A DNA stretch of 64,000 bases from Cepaea nemoralis (GCA_014155875.1 JACEFZ010004155.1:1-64000); one strand, 5' to 3'. Shown: positions 11,906 through 24,963, counted from the first letter of the stretch. The notes: a model not told the origin generated them from the sequence alone. Numbers and translations are program-made.

Positions 11906-12278
11906 TAACAATGCGTAATCATGAATTATTTAAAAATACAAAATGAATACAACTTACGTTCCTTATAACAATACACACTCTAAAGTACAGAGAAACAGTA
12001 ATATCTCTATCAATATACACGCACACACACAAAATACGTATAAAGATCAGTAAGGATGAGCAGTGAAGACCCCCTCACTCACAGTATAAACACAATAAAA
12101 AGTATTATAAAAGATATCCAACTAAGTATCAATCTCTGTGACTTCAATACGAGTCAATGTTTATAGTCACGTACAATCTAATACGTTGCTATATAAAACA
12201 ATAACCAAGTATGCACATAAACCTTCTAGGAGAGGCTCTTTCTTGTACCGAGATCCGGTGTTGCTTTGTGCTGAATTG

Positions 12279-14504
12279 CTAGTAAATACCAGGCTGTGTT
12301 GGTCCTTGGTACAGCGACATCATAAGTGCCTGACGAAGTGAAGCTGGGCTAAAACGTGTGAGGTATAACAACTCTGGGTTACAATGGAATGGATACTGTT
12401 GATTTCTCACGGGTGTGTAACGACTTCCAACTACAGTCTCTGATTCGTGGCTAACAGGAGGCTTTGGTGGCACGTTGTTGTTACTGCTAGGTTGTTCCTT
12501 GCTGTGGAGAAGAGGGAACGTATCTTCATAATTATCACCCTCCTGTGTGAAAGAGGGCGTATTGTACGGATTTGGTGTGGTGGAAATGTTCCGTCTGGCT
12601 TGGATATCAGGTGCCGTGGTTATGAGTGGTCTGCTCTCTTCTGGCCTACTGGTACTTGATGTGCCGGGAGTATGTCGTCTGGCTTGAGTTTGAGGTGGTG
12701 TAGCTAAAAGTGTCCTACGCGATCCAGTATTGGATGTAAGTTGTGTACGTTCTGGGTATTTGATATTTTTGGCGAGCAAGCTGGTGCCCAATGTAGACAA
12801 ATGTACTTGATCCTTATAAAGTCGCTTTTTAGGTGCTCCAGACTGTGAAGTAAACACCGGTGTGTTGTTGATGAACTGTATGTTGTTGTGAGAACAAAAC
12901 TTCTGCAATATGTTGTTATTTATGTCAGCTAGACGGCGCTGGAATCCATAAATCGGTGATATGATGGAGGAGAAGAAAATGGACGAGTTAGGAAAAGTGT
13001 GACGTAATCCGTTCAAGATCTCCACCAGTTGAGATGCTGTGATTTGCTGGTTGTTCATGGTGTCATTAATACCAATATGAACGCTTGCCTTTTTAACGTT
13101 ACGATTTACAGCCAACCTCCTAATCTTGTCTGTTAGCCGGTCAACACCAGCCCCAGGCAATGGAATTATGGAAACAATGTCTTTGTCTGAAGTGGCCATC
13201 CGGTCGCTGTATAGACCTTTCATTAGAGAGTCGCCTATTATAATGTGTGTACAGTCGGGTCGTGCTGTCTGCAAATGTTGGTTGTCAGTACGCCTTGCCC
13301 GTTGTTTCTCCCATTTAGCAGCAGTCTGTACGTCTCCATGTGACTCTCCCTGTGTTTCCTGGAGGCGTGTGTTGTCTGTTGGCAGTGCACTATAGCACTG
13401 TACGTTTTCTGACGAATTTTCTTGAAGCACTTCGAATCTGTTGCTTATTTTTACACCAATGGGATAGACTGCTTGTAGCGTTTTATCTTCCTCTGCACAT
13501 TGAGGTTTTTTCGCGTCTTGTTTAGTTATTTGTTTTTGGTGAAACTGGGCTTCTAGATTCTCCGAAGTTGATACAGCTGCTTGGGAATTACACGCTTGTT
13601 CAGTTGGGTTGGTGGTGGACTCGTGCTGTAAAGTTTCTATTGTTTTTCTTAGCAACAGATTTTCCTCTTTCCGGAGCGTGATTTCTGCTTTGAGAGCAGT
13701 GTAATCGCTGCTGGTCTTGCTATTAGCTTCAATGTTCGCTGTAACAGTAGCAGTGAGCGCCTTTAATGATTGTTCTATTACTTCGATGCACCTATGACAA
13801 TTCGCATGATTGTCCATTGATAGTTGGCGTGTTATCTAAGGCTTGTATTTCTTCTGCTTCTCTTACGTTGGTCTCTACGTTGTTTTGGAGGTGCTTCATT
13901 GGATATTCAATAGCCAAGAGCACTGATGGGGTAGCTGGCCTCGTGTTGATGGTATTGTCCTGTTCATTCATTGTATGTGTTAGTTGAGAAACATTGTCTG
14001 CTGTGATGTCCACAGCTGTAGTTGTGGGCTGTGTAGATTCTGATTCCTCACTCGAGACGAGCATGTTGATGATATCTTGAGTCTTTCATATGTCTCTACT
14101 CGTGAATGTATGTATTGAGTTCTCCAGCTCGACAAAGTCTAATTTTAGCCAAGAGTTAATGTTTTCAACGCTGCCCTGAGCTAATAATTTGTTCTTCGAG
14201 TGATACAAGTGTATTGTAAGGACTGGCGTCGTAATCAGGTCTTCCACGTAGGCCCCGCTCCTATCTTGTCTGTGTTGAATCGATCAGGCTTGTAATAATT
14301 GATTAGGAACGTTCGAAATGCCTCATAATGGAGTGTATTGTTAAAGGATACTGTAACACATTGGCCAGAATTGGTGTGTTGGACGACTCGGCCGACTGGG
14401 TTCACACACCTGGCTAGCTTGGTCTTCACCGCCTTCTCTTTGTTTAGTGTGTATGGTTTATTCACGGCCGATCGTAAACCGGATCTTGTTTTAACACCAG
14501 TCAC
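12279..14504 (-). pseudogene. CR1 LINE ORF1 with SGNH-hydrolase (esterase) domain
   Basis: The 512-codon main part (13817 to 12279) starts with MDNHANCHRC and a predicted coiled coil (residues about 10-70). It then has an SGNH/GDSL-like hydrolase: IIIGDSLMKG with the nucleophile serine at 13227-13235 (residue about 195), HIGIND at 13062-13073 (about 249) and DQVHL with the D..H pair at 12801-12812 (about 336). A proline-rich tail follows. Upstream, 14504-13792 encodes further ORF1-like sequence in shifted frames: a basic N-terminus with MTGVKTRSGL, a middle segment with IHLYHSKNKLL, and MLVSSEESES. The full ORF1 was thus about 740 codons and is now broken by two frameshifts and one stop. Confidence 0.8.
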
Positions 14505-14704
14505 CTACAGGGAGGCCTCTCCTATCGATGACATTACTGCATCATGTTATCAAACCCGTTTGAAGAATGCAGCGAACTCATTGTAGTCTAGACGCGCCGC
14601 GGGCAATTTGAAGTCATGTGTTGTGGTTCGTTGTGGTTCGACGACACGCATGGTCAGTTACAATGCTACTAATCTTTGCTTCCCTAACGGGACTAACAGA
14701 CATG

Positions 14705-14870
14705 AATGCATATCCATCTATCTATCATCTGATCCATCCATGCATCCATCCATCCATGATCTATTCATTCATCCATCGATCGATCGATCGATCTATTCAT
14801 CCATCCACCTACCCACCCATCCATCCAACCATCCATCCATCCATCCATCCATCCATCCATTAATTCTTCC
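14705..14870. repeat. ATCC tetranucleotide array
   Basis: Tandem CATC/ATCC units with a short GATC block (about 14778-14792). It lies just upstream of the 5' end of the minus-strand CR1 LINE and leads into the ~60-bp minisatellite. Confidence 0.9.
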
Positions 14871-15443
14871 AACCGTCCCATTATCTATATAAACGTATGT
14901 ACACATACGTGTACTGTTACATCTATCTCACATCCACATATCTGTATAAACTATAAACATACGTACACATACTAGAACTATCACATCTCTCTCATATAAA
15001 CATGTCTATATAAATGTATGTGCTAACACGAGTACTGTCACATCCGTTTGATATCCATATACCTAAATAAATATATGTACACACACGAGTACAACGACAT
15101 CTATCTCACACTCACATATCTATATAAATGTGCGTATATACACTTGCAAATCCATCTCATATCCACACATCTTTTCTGTAAATCTATTTAAGACACTTGC
15201 AAATGTACTTATTATCCACATTTCTCTATGTACATATGCTTGCAAATCTCTCTCATATCCACACTTCTCTTTACACCTATGCACATATATATGCAGAAGT
15301 ATCTCACTTCTACGTATCTCAATAAATTCATACACACATACCACAAACGCTATCTCATACCCATACATCTCTATAAATCTATGCACATATACTAACACAG
15401 TTATCTCACACCGACACATCTCTGTAAATCAATGCATATATCA

Positions 15444-15757
15444 TTGGCACCTTGCCGTCTTGACAGACGATAGTTTGTAAGGGATGGAGTTATTGCCTCT
15501 CGATAGCACAAAGCCTGGGCTAAAATATAGAGATCATGTGTTGACCATGCAGCATGATCCCTCTCTCGGCCTGCAACACCTCTACATCAGGAACAATACA
15601 AGCTGCAGAAGCTGCCGGATCAGCAAAGCAATGCTCTAATTGTCCGCCTGTCGGAGCTTCGATCCCAGACCAGCCGCCAACCAAGGCTTAGGGCCTTGTC
15701 TGCCCTGTCATGACACTTTATCTTTAGGTTGCATTTCCTCGCACCAGGGTAAATTGC
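15444..15757 (-). mobile_element. Internally deleted LINE copy retaining both ends
   Basis: On the plus strand, 15444-15479 (ATTGGCACCTTGCCGTCTTG onward to GATAGTTTG) matches the 3' end of the minus-strand LINE at 18682-18717. Then 15481-15757 matches 22398-22687, the 5' leader of that LINE. Key shared words are GCACAAAGCCTGGGCTAAAA, CATGCAGCATGATCCCTCTC, GCAAAGCAATGCTCTAA and TTTCCTCGCACCAGG. This copy therefore joins the 5' leader directly to the last ~35 bp, losing about 3.7 kb of coding sequence. Such a short copy could be a non-autonomous derivative moved by the full LINE. Confidence 0.7.
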
Positions 15758-15989
15758 ACAATATGCACATATAATATCACAACTATACCAAGTACACATA
15801 TTTCTATAAATCTATGCATATATACTTGCACATCAATCACATACCCACATGCCTATATAAATCTATGAACATATACTTAGGGACGTTCATTTGAAACCCG
15901 TTCCGATGGCTTTATTATAAAAGCATAAAAGAAACATTAACAGGTGTGATAGAATTTAACAAAGCATTCATTGTGAGTGAATTATGCAC

Positions 15990-17190
<1,201 letters not shown>

Positions 17191-17690
17191 AACCTATGCA
17201 TCATGGGACGATAAGCACGTGCTCTTTTATTCATTGGTCAGTACTTATCACATGACTATGACATGATCATGTTCAACGTACGCAATTACGCGTGGTGTGG
17301 CACGAACGTATTTCAAATTAACGCCCCTTATATTTGCAGAACTAACTCACATACTCATACCTCTATAAATGTATGGACATATACTACCACAACTATCTCA
17401 TACCGACATACCTCTATAAATCTATGCACATATATTTCCACAAGTAAGGCGCACCCACATACCTCTATAAATCTATGCACATATCCTTGCAGAACTATCT
17501 CACACCCACATATCTCTAAATAGCTATGCACATATATTTCCACAGCTATCACATACTCACATACCTCTATAAATCTACTCACATACACAAACACAGTTAC
17601 CTCACATCCAAATATCTCTATAAATCTATGCACATATATTACCATATCTGTCACGTACCTAAAAATCTATGCACATACAGAACTTCAGCC

Positions 17691-18335
17691 ATCTCCCGCC
17701 CGCGTCTCCCTACAAACCACTAATAAATCCCTGCCATCCACCAGTTTGTTTCTCACATGGATTATGACGATCTTATCAATTTATATATTAAAGATTACGT
17801 CAACGCCAGGCATCTTCATCAACTGGAGAGGAAACTGAAGAACTGAAGCAGAATAAAGAACACCAGGAGATGGTCACCGAAGCGTGAGTCACCAGGAGAT
17901 TAGAGTGGCATTCTGGGAACACACTCACAGGGCAGATGAATTAATTCACAAATATCGACTTGCAGCACGGAAGAAAAGGGAAAGCAACAGCAGTTGATTC
18001 TAGTCAAGAGCTGATAGGCTGGCCGGGTCTGCTACTATAACAGAGGGCTAAACAGTGGATAGAGCCGATATCATGTGGAGGTCGGTAGAGACGTAGCTTG
18101 TCAACTCAATTATCGGCATCAATAGCGAGAATGCAGCAAAAACATTCTTAGAATATAGTGGATCGAGAAGAAGAAAAATACTGAAATTCTACCGGATGTG
18201 AACATTGTAGAAAACTGGCACGTAAACAGCTATCTGGTATAGGACATTTACATGCGTCTTATTAAACGTTAAAGTGGTTGTCAAGACAGTATTGGGAGGT
18301 ATGTTGTATAGTAGGTAAATAGGTAGATAGGTGAG
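17691..18335. other. Unassigned sequence
   Basis: About 640 bp between the minisatellite and an RTE 3' fragment. There is no long open frame, tandem repeat or recognised family. Confidence 0.4.
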
Positions 18336-18638
18336 TTATTATCATCATCATCAAGTACCCTGCGTAAGCTTTCGTGTCTCTCCGCAGAACGCGATCTTTG
18401 GTGTTCTGGATCAACTCTGCTGATGATATTCCTCCATGACACCGTCTCAATCAGTCCAGCATTAGTTATCTTGGTCTACCTCTGCCTCTCTTCCCCTTGA
18501 TCTTTCCAGTTGTCACGATGTTCTCAAATGCCTCTCTTATCATCGCATGACGAAAACAATACGTTTGTCTTTCTTATAGATGTATATAATGTTCTAGTTT
18601 CTTTAGCCTCTTTCAGACAATCGTTGTTAGTTACAGGC
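18336..18638 (-). mobile_element. RTE LINE 3' fragment
   Basis: Matches the 3' end of the minus-strand RTE at 46745-47045 closely. Shared words are CATCATCATCAAGT, TCTGGATCAACTCTGCTG, CACCGTCTCAATC, CTTTCCAGTTGTCACGATGT and TCGTTGTTAGTTAC. The minus strand encodes the end of the RT polyprotein, with HGGISSAELIQ. The copy is 5'-truncated, and its (ATG)-type tail is at 18336-18350. Confidence 0.8.
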
Positions 18639-18729
18639 AAGAGGTAGAAAATGATGTAAGTCAGAAGATAACATCATTGTACATTGGCACCTTGCCGTCT
18701 TGACAGACGATAGTTTGGTACATTGTGCT

Positions 18730-19014
18730 TCAAAAAGGCTTATAACTACAACCCATGGCGGTGGCGAATGTAGATGATAAGGCCAATTCGCGCTGTAAAT
18801 GTTCTCCACGGTTGATGCATGTGAAAACATGGTCATTTCCACAATCATGCACAATCTTACGTCTCACACGCTCGGTGTGTGCTTTATCTGCAATCATTTT
18901 CTCATTTGTCTTGATTCCATTTCTGATAGTTGCCCTCCATGCAACACGTTCAGCGGCGACTTGCTCCCAATGTGTATTATCAATGCCTGTATCAATCATG
19001 TCCCACTTACACAC
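18730..19014 (-). pseudogene. LINE C-terminal region with degenerate zinc-finger tail
   Basis: An open minus-strand stretch with MCKWDMIDTGIDNTHWEQVA, AERVAWRATI, then HVFTCINRGEHLQRELALS. In related LINEs this last region is a C2H2-type finger before the stop. Here the second cysteine is replaced (TCINRG), so the finger is damaged. Just downstream is the 3' UTR containing ACTATCGTCTGTCAAGACGG. Confidence 0.65.
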
Positions 19015-19029
19015 ATCTTTGTATCATAG

Positions 19030-20703
19030 TAGAGTCCGACCCTGAGATCTCCTACCCAACTGTAATTCACCAAATAAGATGCCCTTTGGTATTCTACCAT
19101 CATCCATCCTCCTAACGTGTCCTATCCATCTAAGTCTACGAAGACTGAGCATGGAACACACCGTCACACAACCTGATCTTTCCAATACTACAGTATTTGT
19201 GATTTTGTCTTGCCACTTAACACCAAGTATTCTTCGCAGACACCGCATATGAAAGTTGTTTAAACGTTTCTCTTGATGTGAGTAAGTTGACCAGGCTTCA
19301 TTGCCATAAAGAAGAGTACTAAGGACATAGGCTTGGTAGACAAGGACTTTTGTTTTGGCAGTAAGCTTCTTGTTCTCTCAGACTATATTTGTTAACCTGT
19401 TCATTGTTGTTGCTGCCTTACCAATCCTGATGTTGATTTCCTGATCTAGGGATAATTTGCTATTTACCACTGATCCTAGATATGTAAAATGGTCCACTAT
19501 CTACTGTTCGGCGTCGTCAATAAAGATTGACGGTACCCCATGTGACATAGTCTGTGTCTTCTTTTTGTTAATTGTTAAACCAAATTCAGAACAACCATTG
19601 GAGAATGCAGAAAGTAGTCGTTGAAATTCTTCCACAGAGTGGGTCGTAATTGCGTCATCATCTGCAAAAAGCAACTATCTGATCAGCATCCTCCTAATTT
19701 TGGTCTTGCCCTTCAATCTCTGAGCATTATAGAGGCCGCAATCTGAGCGTGAATGTGTATACCGGCATCCTGATTACGAAAGGCATATTTCAGTAGAAGT
19801 GAAAAGTATATTCCAAAGAGGGGTACACAACCTTGCTTAACTCCACTCTTGATTTCAAATTCTTCTGAAGTTGCACCATCAAACTTGATTACATCCTTCA
19901 TGCCTGTCTGGAACGATTCCATAATGGACAGAAGAGTTGGTGGGCAGCCAATCTTCTTTAGTGCCCTGAACAGAGCCTCACGACTGACCAAATCAAATGC
20001 CTTTGTTAAGTCGATGATGGCAATAAGCAGTGGTTGATTATGTTCCCCGCATTTGTCTTGCATATGTCGCAATGATAATAGCATATCAACGGTAGACCGG
20101 TTCTGTAGGAAGCCGCACTGTGATTCGGGGTAGACTTGATCTCCTAGGACTTGAAATCTGCGCTGAACAATTCTGGCAAATACTTTCCCAACAATACACA
20201 GAAGTGAGATACACATAGAGTTGTTACAGTCGTTCCGATCGCCCTTGTTCTTGTACAGTGTTATGATGCTTGAATCTTTGAAATCCTGTGGGACTTGTCC
20301 TTCTCACCAGCATAGCTCTATTAGCTGTTGGATCTGTGGAGAGAATGTGTCTTGCCTACTCCTGATAACCACTATTGAAATCCCATCCTCACCTGGAGCC
20401 TTGCCAGATGCAAGTTCATTTATAGCACACTTAACTTCTGTTATGGTGGGAAGTGTGTCCAGATGGTCAAGAGTTGGAATGGCCTCTATGGCGTTGAGGG
20501 ATCATCCGCTAGTTTTGTCTCACTTGAGTAAAGCTCCAAATAGTGCTCTACCCATCTATCCATCTGCTGTTTCTTATCAGTGATGATTTCTCCAGTCAAG
20601 GTTTTCAGTGGTGCACATCTTTTGATAATTGAACACAGGCTTTCTTTATTTCTTCATACATGCTTCTGATGTTTCCCTTACCACTTGCGTTTTGAATAGA
20701 CTC
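19030..20703 (-). pseudogene. LINE reverse transcriptase, minus-strand LINE
   Basis: The minus strand starts with GEIITDKKQQMDRW-like sequence before RT. The 20216-19713 segment has CGFLQNRSTVDMLLSLRHMQ, IDLTKAFDLVSREAL and EIKSGVKQGCV (the FK.GV.QGC motif). The catalytic LFADDDAITTHSVEEF is at about 19620-19670, with FADD encoded by 19657-19668. The thumb and C-terminal parts continue with CLRRILGVKWQDK and LRWIGHVRRMDDGRIPK at 19248-19024. Several in-frame stops and frameshifts are present, so it cannot be active. Confidence 0.8.
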
Positions 20704-20977
20704 ACATAACTTGATCCGGGAGTCTCTGTGGCGAAGTGGTCAAGCCGTTTGAATCGTGCTCCGAAGGTTGTGGGTTCGATTCCGGGCCGCGTCCTTCGGT
20801 TTACGAGTTAAATGTTTCGGAGACTCTTGTGGGTCGTCGCTAAAAGCTACGGAGTTCGTGCTTTGTGCGACGCTTTCCGCGCTGCGGAAAGAGACCGAGC
20901 CATTTGGGATAAAACCCGGTGCAATGAAGTCGACCATGTCGACTTTTAAGCGACTTTTAAGCGACATAACGTAATCC
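20704..20977 (+). repeat. tRNA-derived SINE, family 2, with target duplication
   Basis: The SINE body is 20718-20963. It has a pol III A-box-like GTGGCGAAGTGGTCAAGCCG (about 20730-20749) and a B box GGTTCGATTCC (about 20772-20782). A conserved body shared with 622-846 follows, then a tail of two GACTTTTAAGC units. Flanks 20704-20717 (ACATAACTTGATCC) and 20964-20977 (ACATAACGTAATCC) agree at 12 of 14 positions. They form a target-site duplication in the linker region of the minus-strand LINE. Confidence 0.85.
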
Positions 20978-21406
20978 AATAGTCATTTGCACACTGCCTG
21001 GCAGCCTTTTGCACATCCTTCTTGTTCTTTCCTTGTTTCTTAAGAGAGCTATTTTCTGTTTATCAATCGGGGCCTGCAGTATCTGGCTGTTTGCCGCAAA
21101 CCGGTCCTGTCTCTTATGATCCACAGTGCCGTAAACCCCTACCGCTGTTTTATAGAGTTTCCTTAAGTTTACCCCACTTTTCACTTGCTGTACAATTTTC
21201 TGATGTATCAATGAAAGATTCTTCAAGTGGCTGTTGAAACTCAAAGCACTTATTAGGATTGTGGGTGTTAATAATATTAATCCTGGGGCTAGATTTGTGT
21301 TTATCTGTGTAGATTCTCTTTGGTCTCAGTCTAACCCTTGCAACAACCAAAGAATGATCCGTATTACAGTCAGTATTGCGGTAACTTCGAGTTAATGATG
21401 TATGAT

Positions 21407-22085
21407 TCAGATGTTGTCTCCGTGTGATGATGAAGTCCAGCTGATGCTAATGGCTGGATCTTGGATGTTTTCATGTGACATTATGCAGCTCTTTTGTTTT
21501 AAAAAAGGAGTTTGTAATACACAGGTCATTCTGTTGCAATGTTCCAGCAGCCTTTGCCCATTTTCATTCATGCGACCGATGGTGTATTTTCCAAGGCACG
21601 CTGGCCGTGAACTCGAGTCCTTGCCCACACGAGCATTGAAATCACCGAGCATATAAATGTAGTCGGATTTTGAAACTGCCTTGATCACAAAGTGTAACCC
21701 CTCACAGAATGAATCCTTCACATCATCAGAGGAAGCGAGTGTAGGTGCATATGCAGTGATAATGGTGGCAAAACCACAAGAGGCTGCCAAGTGCAGGGAT
21801 AATAGTCTTTAATTACCTTCAGCTGGTATTTCAATCATTCATAATAGCGAATTCTTCACTGCAAAGCTCACACCATGTTGCCTTTTTTTTCTGCCCGCCC
21901 TCTACCCTTCCAAAAAAGGTGTAATTGTTTTCCCTGAGTGACCCTTCCTCAGCGAGGCGAGTCTCTTGCAGGCCAGCAATATCAATGTTAAGACGATTGA
22001 GTTTGGCATCAATCACAGCTGTTTTTCTCACATTGTCAATATTCATCAAGTCAGTGGAAAATCCTGGACACATGGTTCTTACGTT
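21407..22085 (-). pseudogene. LINE endonuclease domain (APE type), minus-strand LINE
   Basis: This domain nicks the target to prime reverse transcription. The minus strand reads NVRKTAVIDAKLNRL with DIAGLQETRLAEEGS (the QETR catalytic glutamate motif). After a frameshift come TAYAPT and YMLGDFNARVGKD (the GDFN motif), then GRMNENGQRLLEHC. The ISWTSSSHG ending resembles the W.SP region. The terminal SDH motif is not seen clearly. Frame breaks lie around 21830-21790. Confidence 0.75.
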
Positions 22086-22689
22086 CCAGGTTGCAAGCCG
22101 TAGCTTGAGGTTTCTATTTTTCTTTTTAGTAGTACCTGATGCATTGGTTTGACAGCCTGCGATTTAGATTTTGTCCTAGCCCCAATAACCCATTGAAGCA
22201 GGCAGGCTGTGGCGGATACACACCCAATTGGCCGGGGGCTGCCCTGCTTGAGGCGGGCGGGAGCTGATCAGTGACACCTGTAGGTGTCTCCAACCGTCGG
22301 AGGCAACCCGTGGCGTCCCATGTATACGCCAATTTACAAGGACTTATAACTCATAACTGCTTTCTCTCGCTTTGATTCCGAGACCGGTGAAGACCAGGGA
22401 TAGAGTTATACCTCTCCATAGCACAAAGCCTGGGCTAAAATATAGAGATCATGTGTTGCCCATGCAGCATGATCCCTCTCTCGGGCTGCATATTCACTCC
22501 AGAGGAAAGGTAACACCAATACATCTGGAACAAGACAAGCTGCAGAAGCTGCCGGATTAGCAAAGCAATGCTCTAACTGTCCGCCTGTCGGAGCTTCGAT
22601 CCTAGACCAGCTGCCAACCAATCCTCAGGGCTTGGTCTGCCCTGCCATGACATTTTGTCTTTAGGTTGCATTTCCTCGCACCAGGATAA

Positions 22690-24963
22690 GGCTTGTACCC
22701 TCCCAATTGCGCTCTTCCGCCTGAAGCCGTTGGCACAATGTGGGGATGTCGGGTTTGGTAAGCGCCGCCCAACATTCGGCGCTAACAGACAATCACCTAA
22801 CACCGCCCCAGGCCCAGACGGCATCCGATATGGTGACCTACTGATGATGTCAGATGATGACATGGAAGAACTGGCCAGAGAATTCAACACCAGTATTCAG
22901 AGGGGTCAGATAAAAGAGGAATGGCTACACAGCTACTTGCTGCCGCTGCCAAACCCGAACAAAGACCATTCCAGATAAGCGGCTACAGAATCATTACCAT
23001 GCAGAACACTGTTGGCAAGCTACTAGAGGAAATTGTAGCACACAGATTTACTTGTGACTTGGAACAGCTCGGCTGCTTCCCGCCCACACTTGGAGGATAC
23101 AGACGTAACAAAGAGTCATGGCTGAATGCGGCAGTCTTTGCTCAAGATGTTTACGAAGGATTTCAGGTTAGAGAAGAGACATGTGCGGCCGCCATAGACT
23201 TAGAGGACGCATACAATAGAGTATACTTCGAGCACTTGATGCAAACCCTCCTCAGACTGAAAGTGCACCCTCACCTTGTACGATGGATAGCTGCAGTCCT
23301 GCTTCAAAGGAAGGTGGTGCTGAGATGCGGGAGTTGGTCTTCTGAGCCGATAACGATATGTCCAGGATTGTCGCAGGGTTCACCGCTGTCACCAGTACTA
23401 TTCAACGCGTATACGGTGCCGATCACTGAACAACAGTTGGACGGGAGGGGTAGGACTCTATCATTTTCTGACGACATTCTCGAGTACCGACAGGGTCGAG
23501 ATAGACAGGTGGTTACCAATGATATGCAGGGCGAACTAGATCGAATTTCCTCATGGTGCGCTGATGCCGGTGCCCTTGTCAACCCTGCAGAAGCATCGGT
23601 TACATGGTTCTCCCTAAACAACCATATTGTGAACACAGACCTGCCGGCAGTAAGAATGGATGGGAGCCTTTTGAGTAGAACCCAGTCAATGACATATCTT
23701 GGCGTGAGGCTTGATCGATAGCCTGTCCTTCAGAGATCATGTCGATTATGGATTATGTTATAACAAAAGCTCGAAAAGGTTTGTCAGCAATGAGAGTCAT
23801 GGCGACTGCCAATATCGAGCAAAGACTGCTAATACTTCTGTTCCAAGGACTGGTGCTTTCACGCATCGAGTATGCCCTGGCCATCCTCACTGTCAGCCCT
23901 ACACAGATTGGAAGACTTGAAAAGGTACAAAACGAAGCCATGCGCATCATTTTGGGCTGCACGAAAGACACCAGCTGTGTAGCAATGAGATACCTCCTTG
24001 ACTTCCCGACAATGGAACACAGGATCAAGATCTGGAGAGCTCGTGCATACTTAAAAATAAGTGCAGATGAGCAGCACCCTCTGCATGACGCTATATTCAG
24101 AGAAAAGGGTGACAGGCTAAAGAGAGGCAAATCATGGATGGGTCGGGCGGAAGATGTCGTCAGACAGGTCTGCAGTCTTACCAGTATCAACCCCGGCAAG
24201 GAATGGGTGCCGGTGCCTCCAGCTTTTAAGTGCACTTTCTCCTGCATTATCACACTCGACAGACGGTGCAGAGAGCAGAACCCTGTCGCTGTCAATGCAG
24301 AAGTCAACGCGCTCATCTATGAACACTCAGATAGCCCCGAAGTGCTCATCTATACAGATGGATCTGTTGTAAAGCAGCAGAGAAGTGCGTGGGCATTTAC
24401 AGCCCGTTCAGCGGGCCGAACCGTTCAAGAATCCAGTGGTGCCCACTCTATGACCACGAGCAGCATGACGATGGAGGTGATGGCAGTTACACAGGCTTTA
24501 TATGGCTGGAATCACAGCATTATACCAACGTGTGTGTACTAAGTGACTCAATGAGCATGATTCAGAAGATCGAAGCTGGATCTGTACGTAGACAGTGGAC
24601 TGAGTCGCTGCGGAAGTCTGTTGTTCGTAAAGTCACCTTCATCTTCGTCCCGGGACATGCGGGAGTCGAGGGAAATGAACGAGCTGATAAACTGGCTGGC
24701 TCTGCACCTCCTTTAGATGGCCAGCCCATGGATCGTGCCGATGTTATTAACGTCCTTAAAGATATGGCGAGAACAGAGGACTTTGACGTCAGTGAATCCA
24801 CATCGCTGTCCAGGATGAAAGACTTGGGAGTAAGAATCGGCACAGCCAGTCGCGAGAGGTACATCGGGAAAACAAGGCGCCTCGTCAACCAACACAGAAC
24901 TGGCACTATTAGCCACCGGACGCTGATGCATATGCTGGGGGGGGGGGGGGGGGAGAGGATCTG
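22690..24963 (+). pseudogene. LINE ORF2 with reverse transcriptase and RNase H (I-group-like)
   Basis: RT begins around 22700 with TAPGPDGIRY. It shifts frame near 22955 and continues 22960-23721 with AAIDLEDAYNRV, GLSQGSPLSPVLFNAY and the catalytic box as FSDD at 23464-23475, where families usually have FADD. After a stop and frameshift, 23708-24495 carries RIEYALAIL, QNEAMRIILGCTKDTS and the start of RNase H: IYTDGSVVKQQ (first Asp) and MTMEVMAVTQAL (Glu). A third frameshift near 24495 leads to VCVLSDSMSMI (Asp) and VPGHAGVEGNERADKLAG. All RNase H signature residues are visible. A run of 17 G (24937-24953) lies near the end. An RNase H domain in an APE-type LINE suggests the I group (inference). 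The endonuclease part is absent. Confidence 0.85.

Larger units (their letters stand above)
9008..14600 (-). mobile_element. CR1-type LINE, nearly full length
   Basis: A minus-strand non-LTR retrotransposon of about 5.6 kb. ORF1 (14504 to 12279) carries an SGNH-hydrolase domain, and ORF2 (about 11905 to 9052) carries an apurinic-type endonuclease and reverse transcriptase. The two ORFs are separated by about 370 bp. The 3' end is probably near 9008-9016, where the minus strand has a run of nine A after the ORF2 stop. An esterase-type ORF1 together with this ORF2 layout is characteristic of the CR1 clade. It is the least decayed LINE in the window: ORF2 has one frameshift, and ORF1 appears to have two frameshifts and one stop. 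Confidence 0.85.
18682..22687 (-). mobile_element. LINE with C-terminal zinc-finger-like tail, near full length, carrying a SINE
   Basis: Minus-strand non-LTR retrotransposon. In order it has a ~600-bp 5' leader (22687-22085), endonuclease (22085-21407), linker (21350-20978), SINE insertion (20718-20963), RT (20703-19480), and C-terminal region (19480-18730). Its 3' end is at 18682-18717. The two ends are confirmed by the internally deleted copy at 15444-15757, which starts and stops at the same positions. Frameshifts and stops break the ORF into several pieces. It belongs to a widespread APE-type LINE group whose protein ends in a C2H2-like finger, but I do not name the clade. Confidence 0.75.

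Noticed and set aside
18755..19045. Plus-strand frames opposite the LINE C-terminal region
   Set aside because: The minus strand carries recognisable LINE protein; these are antisense shadows.
20718..20790. tRNA gene with A and B boxes
   Set aside because: The sequence continues into a SINE body shared with 622-846 and is bounded by a target duplication.
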